Of a stretch of 64,000 nucleotides of DNA, positions 48,001 to 54,666 are shown piece by piece; the stretch's first letter is position 1; every line of letters starts with the position of its first letter. This DNA comes from Alphaproteobacteria bacterium (GTDB lineage: Bacteria > Pseudomonadota > Alphaproteobacteria > UBA9219): positions 122,638-186,637 of the forward strand of contig JAMFSS010000003.1 in the NCBI GenBank assembly GCA_026225415.1, read 5' to 3'. The notes under the pieces are model-generated. The model searched no databases and had not been told where the DNA came from. It saw only the letters and a list, made by a program, of their open reading frames with translations. Position numbers and translations under genes: made by a program.

Positions 48001-51000
48001 ACAAGCAACACCAGCAACGGCCTGACGCTCGGCACATCCGCATCCTCCACTAACCCGTCGCGCAACGGCGATATCACAACCGGCCTGTATAGCGACGCGG
48101 CGGGTACGGTGGAAATCTCCAGCGCAGGCACGCAAACCCTATCCAGCAATTCGACGCAAACCCTCATCCCCGTCGGCAATGTCGGCATCGGTTCAACCGC
48201 GCCGCTTGCGATTATCGATGCCAAGGGCAACATCCCTGCCGCCGGAAATGCCTATAACTTCACCTCGACATCAACCGGATTATCGACGACAGAAAATGGC
48301 CTTGCGTCAACATTGACCTATTCGCCCACTTCCGCGCCGGTCGGCACCAGCACCATTAACGGCCTGAGCAGTGTCGTCACATCAACATCAGCGAATGCGA
48401 ACAGTTTTTCGGTGTTGCAGGGCTTGAGCAATAGTGTGTCCTATTCCAACGCAACCGGCACACTAGGCTTTGCCAAGGGCACGTTTACCTCCGCCAAAAA
48501 CCAGGCGGCTGGTACAATCACCAGCGCTTACGGACTTCAATCACAAGCCATCAATAATTCCACCGGCACCATCACAAACGGCTATGCGGGTAATTTTGGG
48601 GTCTTGAACAATTCCGCCGGCACCATCACAAACGCCTATGGCTTGTATGTCTTCTCCCCCACCAACGCGGGTACATTGGGCTTTACCTATGGCCTCTATG
48701 TCATGTCGCAAACGGCGGGCACACAAACACACACGCCCTATGGCATCTATCAGGCGGGCGGTTCCGATCTGAATTATTTCGCGGGCAAAATCGGTGTCGG
48801 TTCGACATCGCCAACTGTATCGCTTGATATGTCCAAAGAAACCGATGCGCTGGCATTGCCCGCAGGCACCACCGGCCAAGAACCTGTCGGCCCCAACGGT
48901 ATGATCCGGTATAACTCCACCACGCCGGGCATCGAAGCCTATGTGAATAATGCGTGGACTTCGCTGGCGGCGAGCAGCAGCCTCGGCTCCATCTCGCTCG
49001 GTACTTCGGCGGCAACCACCAACCCGTCGCGCAGCGGTGACATAACAACCGGCCTTTATACCGCGGGCGCGCATCTGGTCGATGTCGCGGCAAATGGTGT
49101 GCAGGTTGAAGAATGGTCAACCACCGGCGTCAACATCACCACGGGTGGTTTGAACATCGGTGGCCAGAACGGCATCACCTATCCCACGAACGATACCACC
49201 ACGGATGGCTCTATCGGCATCGGCTCCGGCGCATTGACGCATCAAGGCGCGTTGGCCGCTGCCGCCTATCGCAACACGGCGGTGGGTTATCAGGCCATCG
49301 GCGGTGTCAGTTTGGGAACGACAGCCATCAATAATACCGCAGTCGGTTTTTCAACCTTGTCGGCTTTAACAACGGGGAGTGGGAACACGGCTGTGGGGGT
49401 TAAAGCGCTTACCGCAAATACGATTGGCGCCAACAACTCTGCTTTTGGTAATAATGCACTTGTAACAAATACCGGTAATCAGAATTCAGCACTCGGGTTT
49501 AGCGCCCTCAATAACAACACAAGCGGCAATAGCAACACAGCAGTGGGCTTTGATGCGCTTTTTCTCAATACAACTGGCGCTAATAATACCGTACTCGGTA
49601 ATCAAGTTGCCAGCACAACGCTGACAACCGGCTCCTCCAACATCCTGATCGGCACATCGAACGCGGTCGACACACCCGCCACCAACACCTCCAACTTCCT
49701 CAATATCGGCAATGTGATTTTCGCCACCGGCATGACCGGCACGCTTGGCGTGCCTGTCGGCAGCGTGGGCATCGGCACAGTGTCGCCTGTTTATGCAATG
49801 GATATTTACCAAAATACAAATGCCGATCTTCACGAGTTTATCCATAATGCTTATGCGGGCGCCGGATCCTACTTAAATATCTCTGCCAACAGTAATTATG
49901 CTGCGGTAGGGCTAACTTCACCCACTCAAGGATGGACAATAGGGGAAATGGGTTCGACAAGTTTTGTCATCAAAGATGGAACCAACTCCACAATTCCTCT
50001 GACAATTCAATCGTCCACGCCGACAAACACGCTGTATCTCGCCGCGTCGGGCTTCGTCGGCATAGGCTCCACAATCCCCGTCGCATCGCTTGACCTGTCA
50101 CAGAAGACCGATGCGCTTGCCATGCCCGTCGGCACCACCGGCCAACGACCCGGCACATCCGTCAACGGCATGATGCGGTACAACCAAACCAACGGCAAAT
50201 TCGAAGCGTACCAGTCCGGCACATGGCAGGATATTTTAACAAGCAACACCAGCAACGGCCTAACGCTCGGCACATCCGCATCCTCCACCAACCCGTCGCG
50301 CAACGGCGATATCACAACCGGCCTGTATAGCGACGCGGCGGGTACGGTGGAGATTTCCAGCGCGGGCACGCAAACCCTATCCAGCAACTCAACCTACACC
50401 CTCATCCCCACCGGCAGCGTCGGCATCGGCACCGCAACACCCAGCTCGGCACTCAGCGTATGGGCGGGAAATCTGCCAACTGCGGCATCCAATGCGGCGG
50501 GTGTTTTCCTCAACGCCACTTCCACAAATGCCGGCGCACCCACCGACAATGGATTGTACAGCGGCGTTACAGCTGCCCCCGCCGTGGCACCCACGACAGC
50601 CTATAGTATCAATGGCATACAAGGTTTGGCGGGGGGCGGTTCCGCCAACATCAACACCAAAGTCACCGCTGTAGGTGTTTCGGGTTACGGCCAATATTCA
50701 AATGCGACCGGAACAATCAGTACTATTCAAGGTGTCAATGGTTCAGCACAAAATAATGGAACCGGTACGGCGGCCAATGCCACCGGTGTAAATGGTTATG
50801 TCAAGAACGCGACGACTGGGACAATCACCAACGCCAACGGCGGTAATTTTAATGTTAACAATACGACAACGGGGCTGATCGGAAACGCCTATGGGGTCAA
50901 TATCCAATCTCCCGGAAACAACGGCACCATCACCAACACTATTGGCTTGTATATCGCTTCGCAAACGGCGGGCACACAAACACACACGCCCTATGGCATC

Positions 51001-54000
51001 TATCAGGCGGGCGGTTCCGATCTGAATTATTTCGCGGGCAAAATCGGTGTCGGTTCGACATCGCCAACTGTATCGCTTGATGTGTCCAAAGAAACCGATG
51101 CGCTGGCATTGCCCGCTGGCACCACCGGCCAAGAACCTGTCGGCCCCAACGGCATGATCCGGTATAACTCCACAACACCGGGCATCGAAGCCTATGTGAA
51201 TAATGCGTGGACTTCGCTGGCGGCGAGCAGCAGCCTTGGCTCCATCTCGCTCGGCACCTCGGCATCAACCACCAACCCTTCGCGCAGCGGCGATATCACC
51301 ACCGGCCTTTATACTGCGGGCGCGCATCTGGTCGATGTCGCGGCAAATGGTGTGCAGGTTGAAGAATGGTCAACAACCGGCGTCAACATCGCCACCGGCG
51401 GGTTGAATATCAATGGCGGTAACGGTATCAGCTTCCCGCAGGATGTATTTGCGGGCAATAGCGTCGCCATTGGTTCCGGTGCATTGGCCTATCAACCTCT
51501 CGGCACAACCGGCCTCGTCAATACGGCCGTAGGGTATCGCGTTTTGGGCAGCAGCGGCTTAACAACAGCGGCGGCCGACAATACTGGCGTTGGTTATTTT
51601 GCTTTGTCTGCCAATACATCCGGCAACACAAATACGGGCATAGGTGCAAGCGCCCTCTTGAACAATACAGCGGGTTCCAGCAATAGCGCCGAGGGTTACA
51701 GCGCTTTGCGCGGGAATACCACCGGCTCCAATTCTACCGCGCTGGGCGCGGACGCTCTCTTTTACAATACCACCGGCAGCAGCAACACGGCAGTGGGTGG
51801 CAGCGCGATAGCGGGTGTCAGTGGTACCCCCTTGACAGGCAGCGGTAACACAGGGATTGGCGCGAATGCCCTTTACCAGATACAGGGGGCGTCTGTTAAT
51901 AACACGGCGCTTGGTTATCAGGCGGGCAAGGCGCTTACCACGGGCGGCTCCAACCTTATCCTCGGTTTCAATGTCGGCAGCGCAACCCTATCAACCGGTA
52001 GCAATAATATCCTTGTTGGTACCTCTGGCGCCGTCGACACACCCGCCACCAACACCTCCAACTTCCTCAACATCGGCAATCTGATTTACGGCACCAGCAT
52101 CGGCACACAGGGTCAGGGTTCTGTCGGCATCGGGACAGCGAGCCCGAGCACTACGCTCGATGTATATGGCACTAACGGCGATGTTTTGCGTGCCGACGGC
52201 ACAAACAATCGTATCGTCATCGGATCTTCGACAATCGGCAATTATGACACGATGACCGTGATAGGCACAGGTTTGCGCGTCGCAACCTATGGCAATGCCG
52301 GGTCGGGTCAGGTAAATTTTGGTCAGGCTGCTACACCGATTTCGATATTAGGCAATCCTACATACGGCTTTCGCTTCTCAACAGGAAGCACAAGCAATGC
52401 TGTTACCTTTGCTGATAACGGAAATGTCGGCATCGGCACCACATCGCCCGCCGTGTCGCTGGATTTAAGTTACAAAACCGATGCCGTTGCGCTGCCCGTC
52501 GGCACCACCGGCCAACGCCCCACCGGCGCAAACGGCATGGTGCGTTACAATGCGACCATCCCCGGCCTCGAAGCCTATGTGAACGGATCATGGTTGCCGT
52601 TGTTGTCGAGCGGGGGCAGCGGCGCATCGCTGAATCTCGGCTCCTCCGCCATCGTCACCAACCCTTCGCGCACCGGCGATGTAACAACCGGCCTTTATAC
52701 CGCGGGCGCGGGTCTGGTCGATGTCGCCAACAGCGGCGTTCAATCCGCCGAATTTTCCACATCGGGCGTGAACATCACCACCGGCGGATTGAACATCGCG
52801 GGCGTGAATGGCATCAGCTTTCCGAAGGATTTCACCACGGACGCATCCATCGCGATCGGCTCCGGCGCGTTGGCGTCGCAAACTTTGGGTGCCGGCACAC
52901 AAGCCAATGTTGCTGTTGGTTATCAGGCGTTGGGCAGCACCGGCCTGACCACGGCGGCGGTAAGCAATACGGTTGTCGGCTATCAGGCCGGCAAAGCCGT
53001 GACCAGCGGCAACCTTAATGTGTTCCTGGGCTATCAGGCGGGCTTAACGATGATTTCGGGCCAATACAATACTGCCATCGGCCAGAGCGCGGCTATCGGA
53101 AACACGAGCGGCATTGGCTGTACGGCGATTGGCTCCGGCGCTGCGGCCTGTAATGCGGGCGGCTCGTTCGACACATCCATCGGCAATAACGCGGCTTCGT
53201 CTGGGAACGAGTCTATTGCCATCGGGCCCAGCGCTTCGGCAACCGGCAACGCCTCGTTCGCGCTGGGTTATGGCGCATCAGTCAGCAATACGAATGATTT
53301 TGCCATGGGCACCAGCCAGAAATTATCAGGCACCAATTCGTTGCTGATCAATACCACCGGAACCAGCCAAACCATGTCGGGCAATAATCTGGTCGTTCTT
53401 GGCGGCGGCAACGGATCGCTTTCGGGTTCGAATAATACTCTGGTGGGTTATCAGGTCGGCAGCACGACCCTGACCACCGGCAGCAACAACATCCTTCTCG
53501 GCACCACCAGTGCGGTGGACACACCTGCCGCCGGAACCTCCAACTTCCTCAATATAGCCAATGTGATTTATGGCACCAGCATCGGTACGGCGGGACAGGG
53601 CAGCGTTGGGATTGGGACGGCGGCGCCTGCGGCAACAATGGATGTGCGCGGAAATGTGCAAGTCGGGAATAGCGGGCAGAACTATATCAAGCTGTATGCA
53701 GCCAGCCTTATGAACTCGTTTGTCACGAATGAGTATGGCGGCTTAATGTTGGGCAATAACACTATGGATGGGGTGCTGTTCGATCAGGCGTTCCACGCCG
53801 CATCCGCGATTAACTTTAGCAACGGCCAGGTTCAGATCGAAACAGCCGCTTCCGCCGCTACGCCCACCTGGACTACGGCGCTAACCGTCATCACCAGCGG
53901 GGCTGTCGGCATCGGCACAACATCGCCCGCGCAAACATTGGATGTCGCAGGCGCAGCCAAGGTCGCGGGCAATACCGCGACTTGCAGTTCGGCGACGATT

Positions 54001-54051
54001 GGTTCGATGCATTTCAATTCAACGAACGGGTATATGGAGATATGCCAGTAG
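42049..54051 (+). CDS. Giant repetitive surface protein with pilin-like N-terminus
   Basis: A 4000-residue protein (4028 if the GTG at 41965 is used). The N-terminus has a short hydrophilic leader, then AGFGVAPILY and a hydrophobic helix (about residues 26-44); this aligns with the local pilins (G|F start), but Pro replaces Glu5. A domain to about residue 240 contains LDPWGHYYIYCRW and AIQILSAG, resembling pseudopilin GspG. The remainder alternates between eight modules starting near 44284, 44869, 46096, 47818, 48790, 50056, 51043 and 52426 (VGIG..P..SLDLS.KTDAL, GTTGQ, NGMxRYN, TTGLY), and YadA-head-like NTAxGxxAL repeats (46515-47415, 49207-49660, 51457-52010, 52846-53515). It ends in a short Cys-containing cap. 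I see no YadA barrel, LPXTG or S74 peptidase. Low Cys content and Gly/Thr/Ser richness suggest a beta-rich fibre. The role is inferred: adhesion. Confidence 0.85.
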   Translation: MDREKPTSDITQGTAPHNNARAGFGVAPILYMLGLIGVGAGLLFSSYSQSVKGNIQMTNSFSVKSDLEAAATTLAATSVLGATDPGTLCPPQGGVDTVGSNCVSAPDKMVEIYPTMNVTLPDAHLPTNYAVSHASGSPVEVGIFTSGAGVKQLDPWGHYYIYCRWESQANSSNPAIQILSAGSTGVLNTSCGATTASTTPDNYAINMNASVAVNRSAVWQTGTIGSSTPDIYYGTVGHQLTVDANGNLTVPGNATVDGSYTSPGNITSTAGNLSAVGGAFSGSLGVTGDLSAENGAVATASGGTLSATNGAFAVNSGGVISAASGTFLVGSGGTISASNGAFTVDNTGSLTIGTGGFSVTAATGNTNVSGTLNVGGVLATTAAANFGTNTAPSGASLPLISVGKKVGTTYPFSVDQFGTVTAPTFIGDLSGNVTGGTISGVINATTITASGNYTSSAGNITIGGIVTAGGFSGTLSLGGGGSGVTLSGVVPIANGGTNASDAADAIANLGVTSGGYLNTALLTSNLIPGADLVNNSVTINQLNTTGVTAGTYNWGTVTADGRVTAAQNVSTSNSINDQNGDIVAVGSSAITFTVGSTGVGTWNYTGLMVGTNSPTAKDKLDVYGNEAIGKDYAGTIAAPLNGLIVEGSVGIGTSAPTSALTVNGTITATNFSGSGAGLTSIGTSAITGILSPANGGTGINNGNNTLTLPGGSITLGTASLAGQVAYYSGTNTLAGTSDMYISSLNVGIGTASPTVSLDLSARTDALALPVGTTGQEPIGPNGMIRYNASTPAIEAYVNGVWTTLASASSLGSITLGSSSTLTNPSRSGDVTTGLYSDAVGTVEISSAGTKTFSSNTTYTLIPVGAVGIGTLSPTQPLSVVGSVGVDEGNNNIGTPANFLQFGGVAAGEGIGSKKSTGGNQFGLDFYTGSTNRMAISNAGFVGIGSTIPVASLDLSQKTDALAMPVGTTGTRPATSINGMMRYNQTNAKFEAYQGGTWQDILTSNGGNGLTLGTSASSTNPSRNGDITTGLYSDAAGTVEISSAGTQTLSSNSTYTLIPTGSVGIGIATPDSKLEVSGTVPYTGTNTSEMLHVNATSNNAGSTNEDGLYALNTVNPAVAPIVAYSPYGILGSVQTSSANVNNFVILTAVGGNAVNTYTGISNAAFYGTQSSAANASTGTIATMIGVRGVSDNQSTGTISSASGGTFSIKNDVAGAITNGYGVNILSPINAGTIGTTYGLYINSQTIGTQTNAPYALYQAGASDKNYFAGNVGIGTTSPATRLEVAGASVAGVATTGVTSNASMRVSGTGSTSVLDIGIKGGGNNYTYLQSTSSADLSQTQWLVLNPNGGNVGIGSTSPRVSLDLSQRTDALALPSGNTGQEPVGPNGMIRYNSTTPAVEAYVNNAWTSLLSSSSLGSGLTLGTSASKTNPQKSGDVTTGLYSDAAATVEVAASGTPVVSFTTSGVNITTGGLNIASVNGLSFPADFNTDASIAIGSGALAYQALGTAAQNNIAIGYQALSSSGLTTAAYNNIAVGYRVLNNNTSGNTNTGMGVIALTSNTTGFSNSGFGAGALRQNTVGSNNTAAGYSSLYYNTTGGNNTAMGAYAMIGVLGSELTGSNNIAMGVNALHQIETTAASNTAIGANALYYNTTGATNTAVGAAAMNGVSGSELTGTNNVALGANALYQIQTTANNNSAVGYNALYYNSVAGSNTAMGYKAIQGSSLVALTGGGNTAMGASSLVQLQGAAANNTAFGNGVGHALTTGSNNTLLGYSVGSSTLATGSNNILIGTSSSVDTPATNTSNFLNIGNVIFATGMTGTVGVPVGSVGIGTVSPVYAMDIYQNSGADLHEYIHNVYAGAGAYLNIAANSNYATVSMAGSTQGWSVGEGGTTNFAVNDVTNGNLKPLSIESGTPTGTLYLKSTGLVGIGSTIPVASLDLSQKTDALAMPVGTTGQRPGTSVNGMMRYNQTNGKFEAYQSGTWQDILTSNTSNGLTLGTSASSTNPSRNGDITTGLYSDAAGTVEISSAGTQTLSSNSTQTLIPVGNVGIGSTAPLAIIDAKGNIPAAGNAYNFTSTSTGLSTTENGLASTLTYSPTSAPVGTSTINGLSSVVTSTSANANSFSVLQGLSNSVSYSNATGTLGFAKGTFTSAKNQAAGTITSAYGLQSQAINNSTGTITNGYAGNFGVLNNSAGTITNAYGLYVFSPTNAGTLGFTYGLYVMSQTAGTQTHTPYGIYQAGGSDLNYFAGKIGVGSTSPTVSLDMSKETDALALPAGTTGQEPVGPNGMIRYNSTTPGIEAYVNNAWTSLAASSSLGSISLGTSAATTNPSRSGDITTGLYTAGAHLVDVAANGVQVEEWSTTGVNITTGGLNIGGQNGITYPTNDTTTDGSIGIGSGALTHQGALAAAAYRNTAVGYQAIGGVSLGTTAINNTAVGFSTLSALTTGSGNTAVGVKALTANTIGANNSAFGNNALVTNTGNQNSALGFSALNNNTSGNSNTAVGFDALFLNTTGANNTVLGNQVASTTLTTGSSNILIGTSNAVDTPATNTSNFLNIGNVIFATGMTGTLGVPVGSVGIGTVSPVYAMDIYQNTNADLHEFIHNAYAGAGSYLNISANSNYAAVGLTSPTQGWTIGEMGSTSFVIKDGTNSTIPLTIQSSTPTNTLYLAASGFVGIGSTIPVASLDLSQKTDALAMPVGTTGQRPGTSVNGMMRYNQTNGKFEAYQSGTWQDILTSNTSNGLTLGTSASSTNPSRNGDITTGLYSDAAGTVEISSAGTQTLSSNSTYTLIPTGSVGIGTATPSSALSVWAGNLPTAASNAAGVFLNATSTNAGAPTDNGLYSGVTAAPAVAPTTAYSINGIQGLAGGGSANINTKVTAVGVSGYGQYSNATGTISTIQGVNGSAQNNGTGTAANATGVNGYVKNATTGTITNANGGNFNVNNTTTGLIGNAYGVNIQSPGNNGTITNTIGLYIASQTAGTQTHTPYGIYQAGGSDLNYFAGKIGVGSTSPTVSLDVSKETDALALPAGTTGQEPVGPNGMIRYNSTTPGIEAYVNNAWTSLAASSSLGSISLGTSASTTNPSRSGDITTGLYTAGAHLVDVAANGVQVEEWSTTGVNIATGGLNINGGNGISFPQDVFAGNSVAIGSGALAYQPLGTTGLVNTAVGYRVLGSSGLTTAAADNTGVGYFALSANTSGNTNTGIGASALLNNTAGSSNSAEGYSALRGNTTGSNSTALGADALFYNTTGSSNTAVGGSAIAGVSGTPLTGSGNTGIGANALYQIQGASVNNTALGYQAGKALTTGGSNLILGFNVGSATLSTGSNNILVGTSGAVDTPATNTSNFLNIGNLIYGTSIGTQGQGSVGIGTASPSTTLDVYGTNGDVLRADGTNNRIVIGSSTIGNYDTMTVIGTGLRVATYGNAGSGQVNFGQAATPISILGNPTYGFRFSTGSTSNAVTFADNGNVGIGTTSPAVSLDLSYKTDAVALPVGTTGQRPTGANGMVRYNATIPGLEAYVNGSWLPLLSSGGSGASLNLGSSAIVTNPSRTGDVTTGLYTAGAGLVDVANSGVQSAEFSTSGVNITTGGLNIAGVNGISFPKDFTTDASIAIGSGALASQTLGAGTQANVAVGYQALGSTGLTTAAVSNTVVGYQAGKAVTSGNLNVFLGYQAGLTMISGQYNTAIGQSAAIGNTSGIGCTAIGSGAAACNAGGSFDTSIGNNAASSGNESIAIGPSASATGNASFALGYGASVSNTNDFAMGTSQKLSGTNSLLINTTGTSQTMSGNNLVVLGGGNGSLSGSNNTLVGYQVGSTTLTTGSNNILLGTTSAVDTPAAGTSNFLNIANVIYGTSIGTAGQGSVGIGTAAPAATMDVRGNVQVGNSGQNYIKLYAASLMNSFVTNEYGGLMLGNNTMDGVLFDQAFHAASAINFSNGQVQIETAASAATPTWTTALTVITSGAVGIGTTSPAQTLDVAGAAKVAGNTATCSSATIGSMHFNSTNGYMEICQ
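47818..48153 (+). repeat. Direct repeat B, copy 1
   Basis: A 336-bp segment of one module, matched without indels by copy 2 at 50056-50391 (offset 2238) with only scattered differences. A more divergent third copy starts at 44869. Confidence 0.85.
48706..49137 (+). repeat. Direct repeat A, copy 1
   Basis: A 432-bp segment, matched without indels by 50959-51390 (offset 2253) with few differences. It covers the block TPYGIYQAGGSDLNYF, one module and the start of the next head repeat. Confidence 0.88.
50056..50391 (+). repeat. Direct repeat B, copy 2
   Basis: Second copy of repeat B (copy 1 at 47818-48153). Repeats A and B together show that a block of about 2.2 kb was duplicated in tandem and then diverged between the conserved modules. 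Confidence 0.85.
50959..51390 (+). repeat. Direct repeat A, copy 2
   Basis: Second copy of repeat A (copy 1 at 48706-49137). Confidence 0.88.
52870..53110 (+). repeat. Inter-gene repeat C, copy in giant gene 1
   Basis: A 241-bp head-repeat segment that is about 98% identical (5 differences seen) to 63754-63994 in the second giant gene, with constant offset 10884. Confidence 0.9.
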
Positions 54052-54077
54052 GTTTTGAAGGGCGAAAGAGGGGATAA

Positions 54078-54322
54078 GGACGCAGTTCCCTCCCCCTTGT
54101 GGGGCGCGGAATTATACCTAAGAAACAAACGGTAAGCAGACCTCCGCGAGGGAGGGGGTCGCCGAAGGCGAAATAGGGGAAAGAATAATAGACCCCCCAC
54201 CTGCAAAAACTAAGACTTACGCCCCAAGAGCGTAAGCCTAAGTTTTTACTTCCCGCGGAGCTGCAACTGAGCCTATTTCGCAGTCTCAATTCCGCGCCAC
54301 AAGGGGGGAGGGGATTGCGTCC
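54078..54322. repeat. REP/MITE-like palindromic element
   Basis: The 36-base left arm (54078-54113) and the 35-base right arm (54288-54322) are near-perfect inverted copies: each reads GGACGCA..., a C-run, CTTGTGG and CGCGGAATT. They enclose 174 bp with the terminator hairpin. There is no transposase gene, so this is a non-autonomous or REP-type element. Confidence 0.6.
54205..54247 (+). terminator. Strong terminator after giant gene 1
   Basis: 18-base arms (54205-54222 and 54230-54247) pair with two mismatches around a 7-base loop; the right arm ends in five T. The left arm begins with five A, so it could also stop minus-strand transcription. Confidence 0.8.
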
Positions 54323-54380
54323 TTGCTTCTCTTTCTCCTTCTAAACCGGTGGGCATTGAGTAAGAAAAGCGAAGTAAGAA

Positions 54381-54487
54381 ACGAATTCCTCCCCCCTTGT
54401 GGGGGAGGTTAGGTGGGGGGTGGCGAAGCCACCTTTGGGGACAAAAGGTTTCTCTTCTTTCCCATAGGGGGCGTGGAGGGAATTCGT
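54381..54487. repeat. Second imperfect inverted repeat
   Basis: ACGAATTCCTCCCCCC at 54381-54396 faces an inverted GGGAGG/GAATTCGT arm at 54461-54487, around 57 bp. It shares the C-rich words of the preceding element. Confidence 0.45.
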
Positions 54488-54666
54488 GCGGTTCTTGTGG
54501 CAAGCCTGTGGATAAAATTGAGTCTGTGTTTTGGTAAGTTTAGGGTAAAAAAGAGATGATTCGGTATGATGGCGGATTCTTGCAGGGGGTGAAATGCCTG
54601 CGGAATTTTCCCTGATACCGCACCTGAGAAGCCGGTCGTAACGCTTTGAACAAACGAGATTAATTG

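Larger units (their letters stand above)
54052..54666. other. Palindrome-rich spacer between the giant genes
   Basis: No gene is supported here. The 615 bp consist largely of nested inverted repeats: outer arms 54078-54113 and 54288-54322, the terminator hairpin 54205-54247 inside them, and a second, imperfect pair 54381-54403 / 54461-54487. All share C-rich CCTCCCCC and TTGTGG words. A TATGAT at 54565-54570 might be a -10 for the second giant gene, but no matching -35 was found. Confidence 0.6.

Noticed and set aside
46515..53515. Possible CRISPR-like or satellite DNA repeats
   Set aside because: The repeats have variable unit length, keep frame and encode regular amino acid patterns; they are protein repeats.
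42825..53661. Many open frames of 60-190 codons on both strands within giant gene 1
   Set aside because: They mirror the repeats of the real frame, lack starts with ribosome sites and have no family signatures.
42049..54051. Trimeric autotransporter (YadA-type) identity
   Set aside because: Head-like repeats are present, but there is no C-terminal membrane barrel and no autotransporter-type signal peptide.
42049..54051. Phage tail spike with S74 self-cleaving domain
   Set aside because: The C-terminus is a short Cys-containing cap and shows no S74 Ser-Lys region; no phage genes are nearby.
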